Shown: positions 20,701 through 32,313 of the stretch, piece by piece
How the letters are laid out: every line of letters begins with the position of its first letter
Numbering within the stretch: position 1 is the stretch's first letter
Assembly: GCA_963971225.1 (NCBI GenBank)
Contig: OZ020270.1
Coordinates: 77,268,432-77,332,431, forward strand
Length of the DNA stretch: 64,000 nucleotides
Direction: 5' to 3'
Origin: Melieria omissa
Taxonomy: Eukaryota; Arthropoda; Insecta; Diptera; Ulidiidae
The notes under the pieces: generated by a model
What the model saw: only the letters and a program-made list of their open reading frames with translations
Database searches by the model: none
Told to the model about the DNA's origin: nothing
Position numbers and translations under genes: made by a program

Positions 20701-21939
20701 AGTTAATGCTCAAATTAAACTTATTTTTGACTTACCAGCTCTTTCTTCTGAAACTGGTTCTGGGCTTAAGTGTTTGCAACGCGGCATTAATAGTTGTTTG
20801 AATTCGCTGAAATTATACGACGTTAATACTTCCGATTGGGATCCAATCATTGTTTATATGTGTATGCAGCGTTTACCTCAACGCACTATTGCTTTTTGGG
20901 AGCAAGGTGTTAAAGACAAATCTGCTTTACCAAAGTGGTGCGAACTTGACGAGTTTCTTACTACGCGATACCGAACTCTCGAATGCGTCGATGAGTTAAG
21001 GGGGTCTTCTGGTTACGAGCTGAAAATTTAAGTCACGTTTTCGGAGTAAATTGCGAAGGAACTACTTGAGATAATCCAGTACTCGGGTAAACTAGCCATA
21101 TGTCTCCTGAATAACTGAAAAAAAAATTGATCGAATTCGATTAATATTTCTTGAAGAAGTCTTACCAACAAGTTTGAAAAAAGCACAACCTCAAGGTCGT
21201 TCTAAAGTCGCGAGTGTGATGACTTTTAATTTCCAAAATTTCATCTTACAAGATAAAGCATGTATCAATAAAATAAAAAAAAATTACTGGATTATCTCAA
21301 GTAGTTCCTTCGCAATTTACTCCGAAAAATAGACTTAAATTTTCAGCTCCTAACCAGAAGACCCCCTTAAATACTTCTACTTCCAACAAATCAAATTCGA
21401 TTAAGCCGGCATCTAACGAGGTTAGCGGTTCTAAACGACTTACACATACTTTTCACGCGAATGTGGTTGATACAAGCTGTGTTCTTTGCAAGTAACCACA
21501 TATATTGCGCAATTGTAAACGTTTTTTAAACATGCAAGTTTGCGATCGGTTTTCCAGTGTTAAGCGTTTTCAGTGCTGTTTAAATTACCTATCGAAAGAT
21601 CATCAGTTAAAGGATTGTAAAAGCGCCTACAATTGTTCCGTATGTCATCAACGCCATCACACGTTATTACATCGCGAATCACCTTCTTCTACGAAGACTC
21701 AGTCGGGATTACGTCCCACAAACACTACTTCTACTACTTCTAGAGTGTCTGCGTCGTCCGAGTTACGCTCCACCGCGCCAGGATTTCAACCTTCGGGTGC
21801 TTCTTCGGGGCTTCGCTCCAATCAGCCTTCTACTTCTTCCGTAGCTCAAACGAGTGAGCATCATAGCTTCCATCAAAAAATACAGTCCACTACTAATACA
21901 TCATCGAATAGTGATTCTCCGAATCTTGTATTTCCTTGA
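20701..21939 (+). pseudogene. BEL gag, C-terminal part, split by a MITE
   Basis: The first piece (about 20705-20996) reads NAQIKLIFDLPALSS, then WDPIIVYMCMQRLP and WCELDEFLTTRYRTLE, the standard BEL/Pao capsid-end signature. A foldback MITE (21000-21366) cuts it. The frame resumes after the TTAA duplication and has three zinc-knuckle-like modules: CVLCKxPHILRNC (with a stop inside), CLSKDHQLKDC preceded by a Cys, and CSVCHQRHHTLLH. A Ser/Thr-rich tail follows to a stop at 21939. There are several stops, so it is inactive. Confidence 0.85.
21000..21366. mobile_element. Foldback MITE with TTAA duplication, 367 bp
   Basis: About 80-bp inverted ends starting GGGGGTCTTCTGGTTA, with few mismatches, around a ~205-bp centre. 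The flanks are TTAA at 20996-20999 and 21367-21370. Removing it restores an open gag frame across the junction. TTAA suggests piggyBac-type mobilisation. Confidence 0.9.
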
Positions 21940-24082
21940 AACCAACGTGTACTTTTAGGTACAGCGCAAATCTGTAATTGCCATTTGAATTCCAATTATT
22001 TTGCTAAGGCTTTAATTGATCTAGGATAAGAAGCATCTTTCATTTCCGATCGCCTTCGTAAATTGATTAACTTGCTTACGTTTGCTACAGAAGCCAGTAT
22101 ATCTGGGGTTAATCAATCCTTTTCTGCAAGCGCTAATCGACTTAGCTCATTTGTTCTCGGATCACCTACGGATCCAAAGGTGAAAATCGAAGCCCTCGCT
22201 TTCGTACTTCCGCAAATCACTGGAAATTTGCCATCGTGTACAGTCGATTCAGGACTACGGCATAAACTACGGAACCTTAATTGGGCAGACGGAGACTTTT
22301 GGAGGACTTCCGCCATAGACGTAGTTATCGGCGCCGACTTGTACCCACAGGTGGTGCTCCATGAAATTCATCGCAATCTACTTGGAAGTCTGACAGCTCA
22401 GCAAACCGTTTTCGGATGGACTCTTACTGGCCCTATTCCGGATTCCGAAGTCAGGTGTTTTACAACGAAGGTGGACATCTCAACGGATTCTGGGTTGGAC
22501 ACAATTCTTTCTCGCTTTTGGGAAATTGAAGAACCCCCTAGGAAACGGATTCTATCGGATGCTGATCAAGGGTGTGAGGACAGCTACATGGCTACTACTC
22601 GGCGGAATGAAGATGGGAGATACATTGTCTCTCTTCCTTTTAAAGTTAATTATCCTAACGAACGTTGCTTGGGAGATCCTCGAAGTAGTGCTTTACAGCA
22701 GTTCCTTCGGAACGAAGCGTCGCTTCTTAAAAAGCCCGAATTCAAAGTTATATATGACAAGGTAGTTGACGAATACTTGCAGTTATCGCATATGAAGTTA
22801 GTCGGTCCGCCTTCAAATCCGAGTTTGGGCACATATTGTTATCTTCCGCATCATGCGGTCATTAAACCAGAAAGTCTTACAACAAAACTTCGTGTTGTTT
22901 TTAACGCTTCAAATAAAACTTCCATTGGTAATAGTTTGAATGATGTACTTCGGTCCGGTGCTACAGTCTGACTTAGCTTTACTTATCCTAAGATGGAGAC
23001 TTTTTCGATTTGTTTTCAATAGTGATATTCAGTAAATGTATCGACAAATTCTTGTCAACCCAAGGCATCGTCCATTCCAACGCATTCTACATCGCTCTTC
23101 TACCGATGTGGGAGTCTCGGATTACGAATTAGTAGTAGTAGTTGACGAATACTTGCAGTTATCGCATATGAAGTTAGTCGGTCCGCCTTCAAATCCGAGT
23201 TTGGGCACATATTGTTATCTTCCGCATCATGCGGTCATTAAACCAGAAAGTCTTACAACAAAACTTCGTGTTGTTTTTAACGCTTCAAATAAAACTTCCA
23301 TTGGTAATAGTTTGAATGATGTACTTCGGTCCGGTGCTACAGTCTGACTTAGCTTTACTTATCCTAAGATGGAGACTTTTTCGATTTGTTTTCAATAGTG
23401 ATATTCAGAAAATGTATCGACAAATTCTTGTCAACCCAACGCATCGGCCATTCCAACGCATTCTACATCGCTCTTCTACCGATGTGGGAGTCTCGGATTA
23501 CGAATTACAAACGGTAACTTTTGGTGTCAACTGCGCACCATATCTTGCGATTCGCACTTTCCTTCAACTTGCAGCTGATTCTCAAGACACTTATCAACTT
23601 GCCGCACATATTCTTCGACGTTCCATGTATGTTGACGATGTTCTCGCCGGTGCGCACGATTTGCCTTCCGCTATAAAGGCTCGGAATGAACTCATCGACA
23701 CATTACATGGTGCTGGACTTTCCTTAAGAAAATGGACTTCCAATCGCAAAGAAATTCTAGTGGACCTTCCGAAAGAGCACCTATTAAAGGAAGAATTCTT
23801 AAACTTCGAAGATTCCAGTTCTACAAAGGCTTTAGGGGTACGTTGGAACGCCTATACTGATAATTTCTATTTCAAGGTTCCTGCTATTGAGCGAAAGGAT
23901 TCGCACACCAAAAGGGAACTTATCTCCATGATTGCTAAATTGTTTGACCCTGTCGGATGGCTTGCACCTTTAGTTATTGTTGCTAAAAATTTAATGCAAC
24001 TGGTTTGGCTTGAGAATATAGGTTGGGACGATTGTCTTTCTGAACCCATTGAACAAAAATGGCAACAGTTTTTAGATGGATA
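21940..24082 (+). pseudogene. BEL protease and reverse transcriptase, damaged, unit A
   Basis: The protease-like part has ALIDLG followed by a stop and EASFISDRLRKL, then NWADGDFWRTSAIDVVIGAD and QQTVFGWTLTGPI, the A17/DUF1758 end. The RT frame runs from about 22600. It holds RVVFNASNKTS, shifts frame at about 22970, includes a 376-bp direct duplication, then continues with SDIQKMYRQI, TVTFGVNCAPY and the catalytic YVDDVLAG, ending at KWQQFLDGY where the SINE is inserted. Unit A is the only copy with the complete RT core; units B and C lack 264 bp. Confidence 0.85.
22762..23507 (+). repeat. 376-bp direct duplication inside BEL RT
   Basis: 22762-23131 is repeated at 23138-23507, with a GTAGTA filler between. 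The first copy ends its RT stretch with a stop (TTCAGTAAATG), where the second has AGAAA. It breaks the RT frame, and its junction is carried into units B and C. Confidence 0.9.
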
Positions 24083-24091
24083 TATGGATAT

Positions 24092-24428
24092 ACACGGCAG
24101 CCGCCGTGGCTCAGTTGGTTAGTGCGCGGTCCAGCGAGTCGAATGCAGAGCGACGCAAGTTCGAATACTGCATGTAGTAATACCTAAAAAAAATAACGGG
24201 AAACTCGTTTTCTCTTTCGGTGGCTGTCCTCTCAGCTGGAAATGGCAAACCTCTGAGAGTAAAAATTGCCTATGAAAAAGCTCCCAACCTGCCGTTCGGA
24301 ACCGGCATAAAACTGTAGGTCCCTTCCACCCGCGTACAAATTCACACGCACAACACGAGTGGCTGCGGGAAGCTAGGTCTTAGTCTCGCGTAAGCGGGCT
24401 GTCGTGCCAATCAATTAATTATTATTAT
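24092..24428 (+). mobile_element. tRNA-derived SINE, unit A
   Basis: 337 bp with a Pol III box A (TGGCTCAGTTGG at 24107) and box B (GCAAGTTCGAATA near 24155), and a 3' ATT-repeat tail. It is flanked by the 9-bp duplication TATGGATAT (24083-24091 and 24429-24437). It is inserted in BEL between RT and RNase H and would have been mobilised by a LINE. No anticodon-arm fold convincing enough for a tRNA gene. Confidence 0.85.
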
Positions 24429-25268
24429 TATGGATATTAACCTGATTAAGGTACCGCGATGGGTGAACTATTCTTTACAAGATGAAGTTCAAATTCATGC
24501 TTTTTCCGATGCTTCCAAGAAAGCATACGGGGCAGCGATTTTCATACGTATACTTAAATCATCTACTACTTTCTACTCCCACTTACTTACATCGAAAACA
24601 AAGATAGCTCCAGTCAAAACTGTTTCGTTGCCAAGATTAGAACTATGCGGTGCAGTACTTCTATGTGATATTCTCGATTCACTCTTACCCGAACTTGATA
24701 TTAAAGTCCACGATGTCTTCTGCTGGACTGATTCAACAATTGTTTTGTCAATTGTTTTGGCTTCGAAAAACACCATCTACATGGACTACCTTCGTTGCTA
24801 ATCGTGTTAGCAAAATTCAGGAGAAACCGTACACTAGAAATTGGTATCACGTCGATTCACCTAATAACCCTGCTGATTTATGTAGTCGCGGTCTTACTCC
24901 ACAGGCCTTAAGTATGAGTTCGTTATGGTGGCAGGGCCCATTCTGGCTTGTTAAGGATAGGTCCGAGTGGCCATCTTCTAGCCCTACTCATCTTGAAACT
25001 TCAATCGAAGCAAAAAAGGTGGCAGTACACAACTTGCTCGTAAATGTTGAGGAAGATATTCTCTCTAGATTTTCGTCATTTTCGAGAGCTCTTCGAGTGG
25101 TCTCATATATACTTCGGTTTTACTATCGCACTCACCGTCCTGCAGAAAATTCTAAGGGCTATACATCAATAGTGTTGTCTAACGCAGAACTACAGAACAC
25201 CAGAAAATTCTTGACAATTCTCTCTCAGAAAGTAGTTGTCTTCTACATCAAAAGCCACTTAATTCTAA
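24429..25268 (+). pseudogene. BEL RNase H and connection region, unit A
   Basis: Frame 24430-24801 has [28 protein letters not shown] and [11 protein letters not shown], the BEL RNase H motifs. A shift near 24770 leads to WYHVDSPNNPADLCSRG and WWQGPFWL. The pre-integrase stretch ends at SHLIL, where the Harbinger enters at a TAA target. One frameshift; otherwise well preserved. Confidence 0.85.
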
Positions 25269-25827
25269 AGCTGCGTGTACACTGTAGAGAAATTTCGATA
25301 GAGCTCTATCTACTCTCGAACTCTCGTCTATCAAATGTGTTTACACTATAGAGGATCTCTACTAGAGATTTGACTCTACGTAGAGTTTGATAAACTCTAT
25401 ACAACGATGAACTCTATTCGACGTATACACTATGAAAATTTTTTCTCTCGGCTAGAGCTGTAGAGCAAATTTTTATTCTTGCGAACGAAATTCGGAAAAA
25501 TGAGTGCGCGCCAGAAGCAAGCAACAGCTGCAGTTGTAGTTTATTTGAAGAAGAATTAAAAAAAAAGAGTCGAGAATGTTGGGTGCAAAATTGGATCGCG
25601 AAACGGCAAAGTGCGGGTGTTTATCGGGAGCTACTTGGTGAATTAAAAATAGTGATGCAGCGGCGTATGCCAATTTTTTGCGAATGTCATCCACAAATTT
25701 TGAAGCATTGCTACAAATTGTGGCCCCGGTAATCACAAAAAAAGACACACATTTGCGCAAAGCGATTCCTGCAGGAGAAAGGTTGGCAGTGACCTTGCGA
25801 TTTCTTGCTACAGGTATGGTACATACA

Positions 25828-27211
25828 TCTATACTATTATATTAAAAGCAAGTGTGACGTTTGTGTGAACCGATTTAGATGAAATTAGCACCAAACATTT
25901 TTAAATCTGTGGGAATGGTACATAGGCTATATGAGATTGACCACGCCCCCTTACTACGCCCACTATGGTAACAAAACTCATCTATTGTATGCTTTTGTAA
26001 GGCAATATGGGTATCAGACGATTCAGCGTGTCATTGCGGCAAACATAGGCTATAATATAATTGGCCACGCCCACTTTCCGTGCCCACTAAACTAACAAAA
26101 CGAAGCTACGGTACATGTCTGAAAATCAGTATTAATATCAAATGATTCCGTGTTTCATTGATGTTAACGTAGGATATATAAGATTGACCACGCCCACCTG
26201 ATATGCCTTTTCACCACGCCCACTATAATAACAAATCATGGCCAATGTATATTTGTCATAGCAATATGGGTATCAAACGATTCAGCGTGCCGTTGCGGCA
26301 AACAAAGGTTATAGTATAATCGGCCACGCCCACTTTCCGCGCCCACTACACTTAAAAAACGAAGCTACGGTACATGTCGGTAAATCAGTATTAATACCAA
26401 ATGATTTCGTGTTTTGTTGATGTTAACATAGGATATATAAGATTGATCACGCCCACCTAATACGCCTTCTCGCCACGATCACTATAATAACAAATCAGCC
26501 ATAATGTATATGTCACAGCAATATGGGTGTCAAACGATTTAGCGATTCGATAGGGGGAATGGGGTGGGTTTTTGACAAGGGGGCGTGGCACCCCCCATAC
26601 AACTTTAATTTTCAATATGGAATATCTTCGGAATGAGAAATCGGGCAGCATTAAAATTTGGTGCGGGGCCACCGTTTAGATGTGCCGTTTCACTGGTAAA
26701 ACTTTGTGAGCGTTGGTCAAGAGGCGTGGCACTTTTTAAGCGACCCTATTGTTTCAATAACTTTGGAGCTGCAAATCACACATCAAGATATTTGGCACAT
26801 ACTTACGATTTCGACGTGCCCTTCGACAAGGAGAGTAGAGTGTGTTTTGGACGAGGCGCATGGCACCGCCCATAGAACCCAAATTTTTAATGTGGAATAT
26901 CTTCGGAACAATAAGTTGGAAAGCTTTGAAGTTTTGTATACCATCGTCTCATAGATGTGTCATTCTACTGGCAAAATTTTACGGGCGTTGACATGGGAAG
27001 CGGTATATTTTTTGTGGCTGAAATTTTCCGCGTAACTTTGGAACTGAAAGTCGCATATCAATAAAACCGGGTCACACCCTTCGACTGGAGGAATGGATTG
27101 GGCATTACATAAAAGAGGCGGGGCATTGCTCATAGAATGAAGTATGAGGAAACTTGAGTTATTGGGCCCATTGACTTCAAACTTGCGTGCAAAGCCGCAG
27201 GGCCCTACTAG
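25828..27211 (+). mobile_element. Non-autonomous Helitron, unit A, 1384 bp
   Basis: Starts TCTATACTATTATATT and ends CTAG, inserted between host A and T with no duplication. A 6-bp hairpin stem (CTTGCG/CGCAGG, 27182-27201) lies 10 bp before the end, as expected for Helitrons. Unit C has the uninterrupted A|T site. There are no Rep/helicase genes. A 257-bp-period internal repeat is present. Confidence 0.9.
25925..26550 (+). repeat. 257-bp tandem repeats inside the Helitron
   Basis: The marker GCAATATGGG recurs at 26004, 26261 and 26518, exactly 257 bp apart, with CCACGCCCAC-type boxes in each unit. About 2.4 units. The same is found in unit B at +16862. Confidence 0.85.
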
Positions 27212-27611
27212 TAGTATATGTTTTTGAAAGATTTTTATATTTAATGCGTTGTGCACATTTTGCAGGGGACAGTTACCATTCGCTTTTGTACCTCTTCCGC
27301 ATACCCGTTTGAACAATCGCTAAAATAATTCCAGAAGTGTGTGACGCTATGTACCATGGATTGAAGCACAAATATTTGAAGGTAAATCCGTTAGACTAAA
27401 GTTAAGGACAGGTTAGAAATTCCATATTTTTGCAAAAGAAGTAATTACAAATGGAAGATATTAACTTTAAAGCTGCATTACACCTTTTCGAATTGTAAAT
27501 CATAAAATTGCATGTGCTACGGTTTTGTTGTCAATCTAGTGCATATAGATATAATGTATTTAAAACCATATTTGAAAGTGTAGTTAGTACATATATTAAC
27601 AATTTCAACGA

Positions 27612-28031
27612 TTAATCAATTAAATTTTGAAATGCTTGCTCAATTAAAGAAGGTGCCGACGGTATTTGTAAAACAATTACATCATCAGGCCCTTCTTCTA
27701 GTTCCACAATTGTTCTTTGTACTATTAGCTTTAAGCGCTTTCACTTTCTGTCGTTCATGTGGCGCATTTGGTCAGCCACATAATCACCAAATATTTGGTG
27801 TGAGTCAGCGGGAGTGTTCAATATCTTCAATGCGTTATTTAAAAGTTGATCATTTTCCATGTTGGCCTTACATTTTTTTCTATATGATCCTTTTGGCATA
27901 TCTAGGCTTTCCGTAGTGGAATTATCTCCGCTTACATCCACCCATTTTCTTCCTCGATTTCCTACAAATATTAAAAATTTCCTTTTACTTAGGTGCCGAA
28001 CACTGACGAAGAATGGATGCTGCATGCCCAT
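27612..28031 (-). pseudogene. Harbinger accessory protein (BESS-like C-terminus), unit A
   Basis: The minus-strand frame 28031-27741 ends in HQIFGDYVADQMRHMNDRK at a TGA, and the same frame continues KRLKLIVQRTIVELEE to about 27635. The pattern F..YVA.QM..M..RK..RLKL.IQ fits a BESS protein-interaction motif, which often accompanies MADF/Myb DNA-binding domains in the second ORF of PIF/Harbinger. The MADF part is not visible. The gene lies antisense within intron and exon 3 of the transposase. Confidence 0.6.
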
Positions 28032-28286
28032 GCATTCAACAAAAAATGGAACTTCCCGAATTGTTTAGGCGCTCTAGACGGAAAACATGTTACCATGTTT
28101 GCACCTCCGAATAGTGGAAGCATGTTTTAGAACTACACTCTTTGTTTATATGAATTAGTTTTGTTACATATATGCATTTAAATAAATAAAATAAATTACA
28201 TAAATTACAAATACAAGAGCAAATATTTACTTACTAAATTTTAAATCGTGTTACAGGACTGCCCAGCTTTTGATGTGCATTCATAT

Positions 28287-28709
28287 TGTTACGAATACTA
28301 AGTCTAGTGGGCTGTTGCGTATCTCTGGATTGTGTAATTTGAAAATAAAACACAGTTTCTTAAACGCAGACAATAAAATAAACCAACAGTCACTTTATTA
28401 TTCACAGTTTACACTTTACTGTTCGTACACCTAAGTATTTGCTTAATCACTTCGTGTGGCAACTTCACTTGTCAAAACCAGACTGGCTCGCTGCACCGCA
28501 TCTGGCCACCTTTTATACTCTGTCCGGCCGTCGCGCAGATCGTTCTCGCACGTTGCCAGATTGGACTAGAAGTTTCCCTGATGACCGCGACCATCGTTGC
28601 CAGGTTGGACTAAAAGTTACTATCGCGGCCGTCGTTGCCAGATTGGGTTATGGCACGGCACGTAGCGGCAGGGTTGCTTTGCACCGCGACAGACTGTCTC
28701 ATCGTTACA
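28287..28709 (-). repeat. gypsy LTR, unit A, left
   Basis: 423 bp, TGTTACGAATAC...CGTTACA. Differs from the right LTR at CTGG(C/T)CACC (C here). An AATAAA on the minus strand (about 28394) could serve as polyadenylation signal. Confidence 0.95.
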
Positions 28710-28720
28710 CTGCCCACCAC

Positions 28721-31700
28721 TTAGACTTGTTCGTCCCGAACAAGTGCCGAGGCTCCGCTGTGATGAGGCGCCAGGCGCTCCAAATGGACTACCTTCAGCT
28801 TAGCGCCTCTATTGCTGCAACGTTGAATCCGGTATACCACGTCGTTAATCCTAGTCACGACTTCGTAAGGTCCTTCCCATGACGCTTGAAGTTTCGGAGA
28901 CAAACCTTTCCTCCGCTGCGGGTTGTAGAGCATTACCAAATCGCCTTCTTGGAACCCTGCTGAGTTGGCCCGTAGATCGTATCTGGCTTTCGCCTTATCG
29001 CTGACCAGTTTGGTGCGGCTCCTTATAAACTGGTGAATTTCCTCCAGTTCCGCCCGCTTATTGGCCACGTAGTCCGTCTTAGCGCCTCCCGTCGTGCTGA
29101 CTACCCCGAACTTCAAGTCAGCGGGTAACCGCAACTCTGTTCCGAACACTGCTCGGGCTGGAGTGAGTGATGTCGTGTCGTGCGGGGCTGACCTATACGC
29201 CATCAGGAACAGGGGGATATGCGTGTCCCAATCCTTTTGACTCCTGCCTACCACTTTCCGCAGGTATTCCTCCAGTGTCCGGTTAAAGCGTTCCACCATG
29301 CCGTCGGACTGTGGGTGCAAAGGAGTGGTACGCGTTTTCTTTATCCCCAGCAGCTCACACACTTCCTTGAATACCGCAGACTCGAAATTCCGGCCTTGAT
29401 CTGAGTGCAACTCCAACGGAACTCCGAACCTGGCTACCCAGTTGTTTACCAGCTTTTCCGAGATCGTGGTGGCCTCCTGGTTAGGAATAGGGTACACTTC
29501 GGGCCATTTGCTGAAGTAATCCATTACGACCAGCACATATTTGTTGCCTTGAGTGCTAGTTGGGAATGGGCCGGCGACGTCCATAGCAATCCGCTCGAAG
29601 GGCGCCCCCACGTTGTACTGCTGCATGCGGCCTCGAGATTTTCTTGTCGGCCCTTTCGCAGCTGAACATCGGTCGCAGCTCTTAATCCACTCGGCTACAG
29701 ACTCCTGACATCCTACCCAGTAAAATCGTCTTTTTATTTTGGCGACGGTTTTGGTGATGCCTAGGTGCCCTCCACTGGAGTCGTTATGGTATGCCTCGAT
29801 GACCTCGTTGATTCTGCTTTTCGGCACTACCATTAGGGGGTTGCTGGTACGACCATCCGCGCTCTCCCATTCGCGGTACAGGCAGCCTTCCTTCAGCCGC
29901 AGACTTTTCCACTGTGCCCAGTAAGCCTTCGCGATCGGGCTTTCACCAGCCATCTCCTGCCAGTCTGGACGTGCGCCTTGCTCCTTGCCTTCGACGATTT
30001 TTGCAAGATCCGCATCCTCATGCTGGTCCTTCTGTAGCCTCTCCGCAGACCACTCTTCCTCTGGCATGATGCTGACCAACCGGACGTCCACTATCTGTTC
30101 CTTGCTTTCGGCTCGCGAGCATTGCCTGCATTCGACTTTGCACGGACGGCGGGACAAGGCATCGGCATTTCCATGGCTACTGCCCTTGCGATGCTCTATC
30201 GTGTAGTCGTAGCTCTGCAGTCGCTCGATCCACCGCGCCAATTGCCCTTCAGGATTTTTAAAGTTCAGGAGCCATCTCAATGCCGCATGATCTGTGCGCA
30301 GGCGAAACCTTTGTCCATACAGATATTTGTGGAAGTGTTTTACGCAGTCCAATACCGCCAGCAGTTCTCTCCGTGTCACACAGTAATTGCGTTCCGGTTT
30401 CGATAAAACCCTACTGTAGTACGCTATCACTTGTTCCTGGCCGTCTATTATCTGTGATAGCACACCGCCAATACTACTCCCGCTTGCATCTGTATCCAGC
30501 ACAAACATCTCCCCAGGCACGGGGAAGGCCAGAATTGGAGCGCTGCACAGTTTTTCCTTCAGACGTGCAAAAGCCTGTTCCTGCTCCTCGTTCCACTCGA
30601 AAGCTTGGCTCTTTTTTGTCAGTTTGTGCAGGCTGCTGGCTATGTTCGCGAATCCCGGAACAAATCGGCGGTAGTATGTGCACAGACCCAGGAAACTGCG
30701 GAGTTCGTGTAGATTGCGTGGCCGGGGCCACTCCTTCACCGCCGTGATTTTGCCTTCATCCGTATGTACTCCGCGGGCGGAAACCGTATGACCCAGATAC
30801 TTGACCTCCTTTTGGAACAGCGAGCACTTCTTTGGGTTGAGTTTAAGCCCGGCTTTTTGTATCCGCTCAAATACCTCCTTCAGCTTTCCCAGGTGGTCGT
30901 CGAAGCTTTTACCCATTACGATTATGTCGTCGAGGTACACCAGACACGTCCGCCAATGCAGCCCTTTTAGCACGCGTTCCATTAGCCGCTCGAATGTTGC
31001 TGGTGCGTTGCAGAGTCCAAACGGCATGACGGTGAACTGCCACAAACCGTCGCCAACACTAAAAGCCGTTTTCTCCTTGTCCTTGTCTGCAAGCTCTACC
31101 TGCCAATAGCCGCTGCGTAAGTCGAGCGTGGAGAACCACTGCGTGCCTGACAGTGTGTCCAGGGTGTCATCGATCCGAGGTAGTGGATAACTGTCCTTCT
31201 TGGTCACATCATTGAGCTTCCGATAGTCCACACAAAACCGGGTACTGCCATCTTTTTTCTTGACTAGCACAACCGGCGAGCACCAGGGGCCCGAAGAAGG
31301 CTCTATGACCTTGTCTTTCCGCATGTTCTCGATCAAATTTGTGACCTCCTCCCTCTTGGCCAGAGGAACTCGTCTTGGCGGTTGGCGAATCGGTTTCGCA
31401 CTTCCGGTGTCGATGTTGTGCTTCACTATGGCTGTTCTTCCGCAAATATTGACCCATAGTGCTGCAGGAGTGACCTCGCCTTCTGTTTCTGCTTGGCCGT
31501 CAACTCGCTTATCCACTGGTTCTCCTGCGGTATGGCGTCCATGTTAAACCCGCTCTTCTTATCACCTCCAGGCGGGCTACTCTCGCAATTGACCACTGCT
31601 ACAGCTTCCTTACATTCGCCAATTACCTCATCTCTCCCGACATATCTGGGTGCATTGAGGGGGTTCAGTATTCTGACTGGTATTCTGCCATTTTTAGGTT

Positions 31701-32214
31701 CCACTAATGTACGTCCGATGATGATGTTGTCGTGTCCTTGTTTCGGTGCTTCTACTACCCACAGCCGACTCGTCCCATCGTCCTCGTCCACCTTTGCCCA
31801 CACAATCGCCTCAGAATTCGCTGGTATCCTCCTGTGTTGACACGATACAACCTTCCTTACCGCCACGTTTCGCTCATAGCCGGTGTGCAGCGGGAATTCA
31901 ACGTTGGCATATCCCAGCACATTTTCCTTCAGGTCCAGCGTAAAACCGTGCCTAATCATGAAATCCACGCCGATAATCACGTCGTCCATTATATCCGCGA
32001 CGATGAACTCATGTTCCAGGCTGCTGGTGCCGATAGCAATCGTTTTTGTAACTTTACCTCTTACCGGCGCGCGCTCGCCAGTCGCAGTCCGCAGCTGGAT
32101 GCCATGCAGCGGTTCCCAGTTCTTTAGCAGCCTCCTTTTTATGATCGAATATGACGCTCCAGTATCCAGTGTCAACACGAACAACTTTCCATCTATCCTT
32201 CCTTCAATTGTCAA
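28721..32214 (-). pseudogene. gypsy pol, unit A, one 13-bp deletion
   Basis: Two overlapping frames (32214-31426 and 31516-28721) together cover the same protease, RT, RNase H and integrase as the intact copy at 45583-49089. The break is the loss of 13 bp between CCGC repeats at about 31441, just upstream of the RT core. Everything else, including YLDDIIVM, the RNase H Asp, the integrase HHCC and the D-D-E motifs, is intact. A recent single lesion. Confidence 0.95.
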
Positions 32215-32253
32215 GCTGCTGGGCTGTCGTTTCAGCTGTGAGACCAGGACGGT

Positions 32254-32313
32254 GGGGCGGCAGATTGTGGGGATCAGCTCACGCCCCTCTGGGCTGACCC
32301 GTTTTAGTTTAAC
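32254..32313 (-). promoter_or_regulatory. Predicted -1 frameshift signal, unit A gypsy
   Basis: GTTAAAC (minus strand, 32313-32307) precedes the gag stop. Downstream is the same two-stem pseudoknot as described for 49129-49188. Confidence 0.7.

Larger units (their letters stand above)
25500..28130 (+). pseudogene. Harbinger transposase, unit A, disrupted
   Basis: Exon 1 begins at ATG 25500 with an early TAA (VVVYLKKN then stop). A one-base deletion in an A run (five A versus six in unit C, near 25648) shifts the frame. It continues with FLRMSSTNFEALLQIV, ITKKDTHLRKAIPAGERLA and TLRFLATG at the donor. The intron contains the Helitron. Exon 2 (GDSYHSLLYLFRIP) has a TGA instead of the next codon. 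Exon 3, from about 27993, has [13 protein letters not shown], holding the first catalytic Asp, and stops near 28130. The other catalytic residues are absent. Confidence 0.85.

Noticed and set aside
24092..24180. tRNA gene
   Set aside because: Boxes A and B are present, but the sequence is embedded in a 337-bp repeated element with a target duplication and tail, so it is a SINE head.
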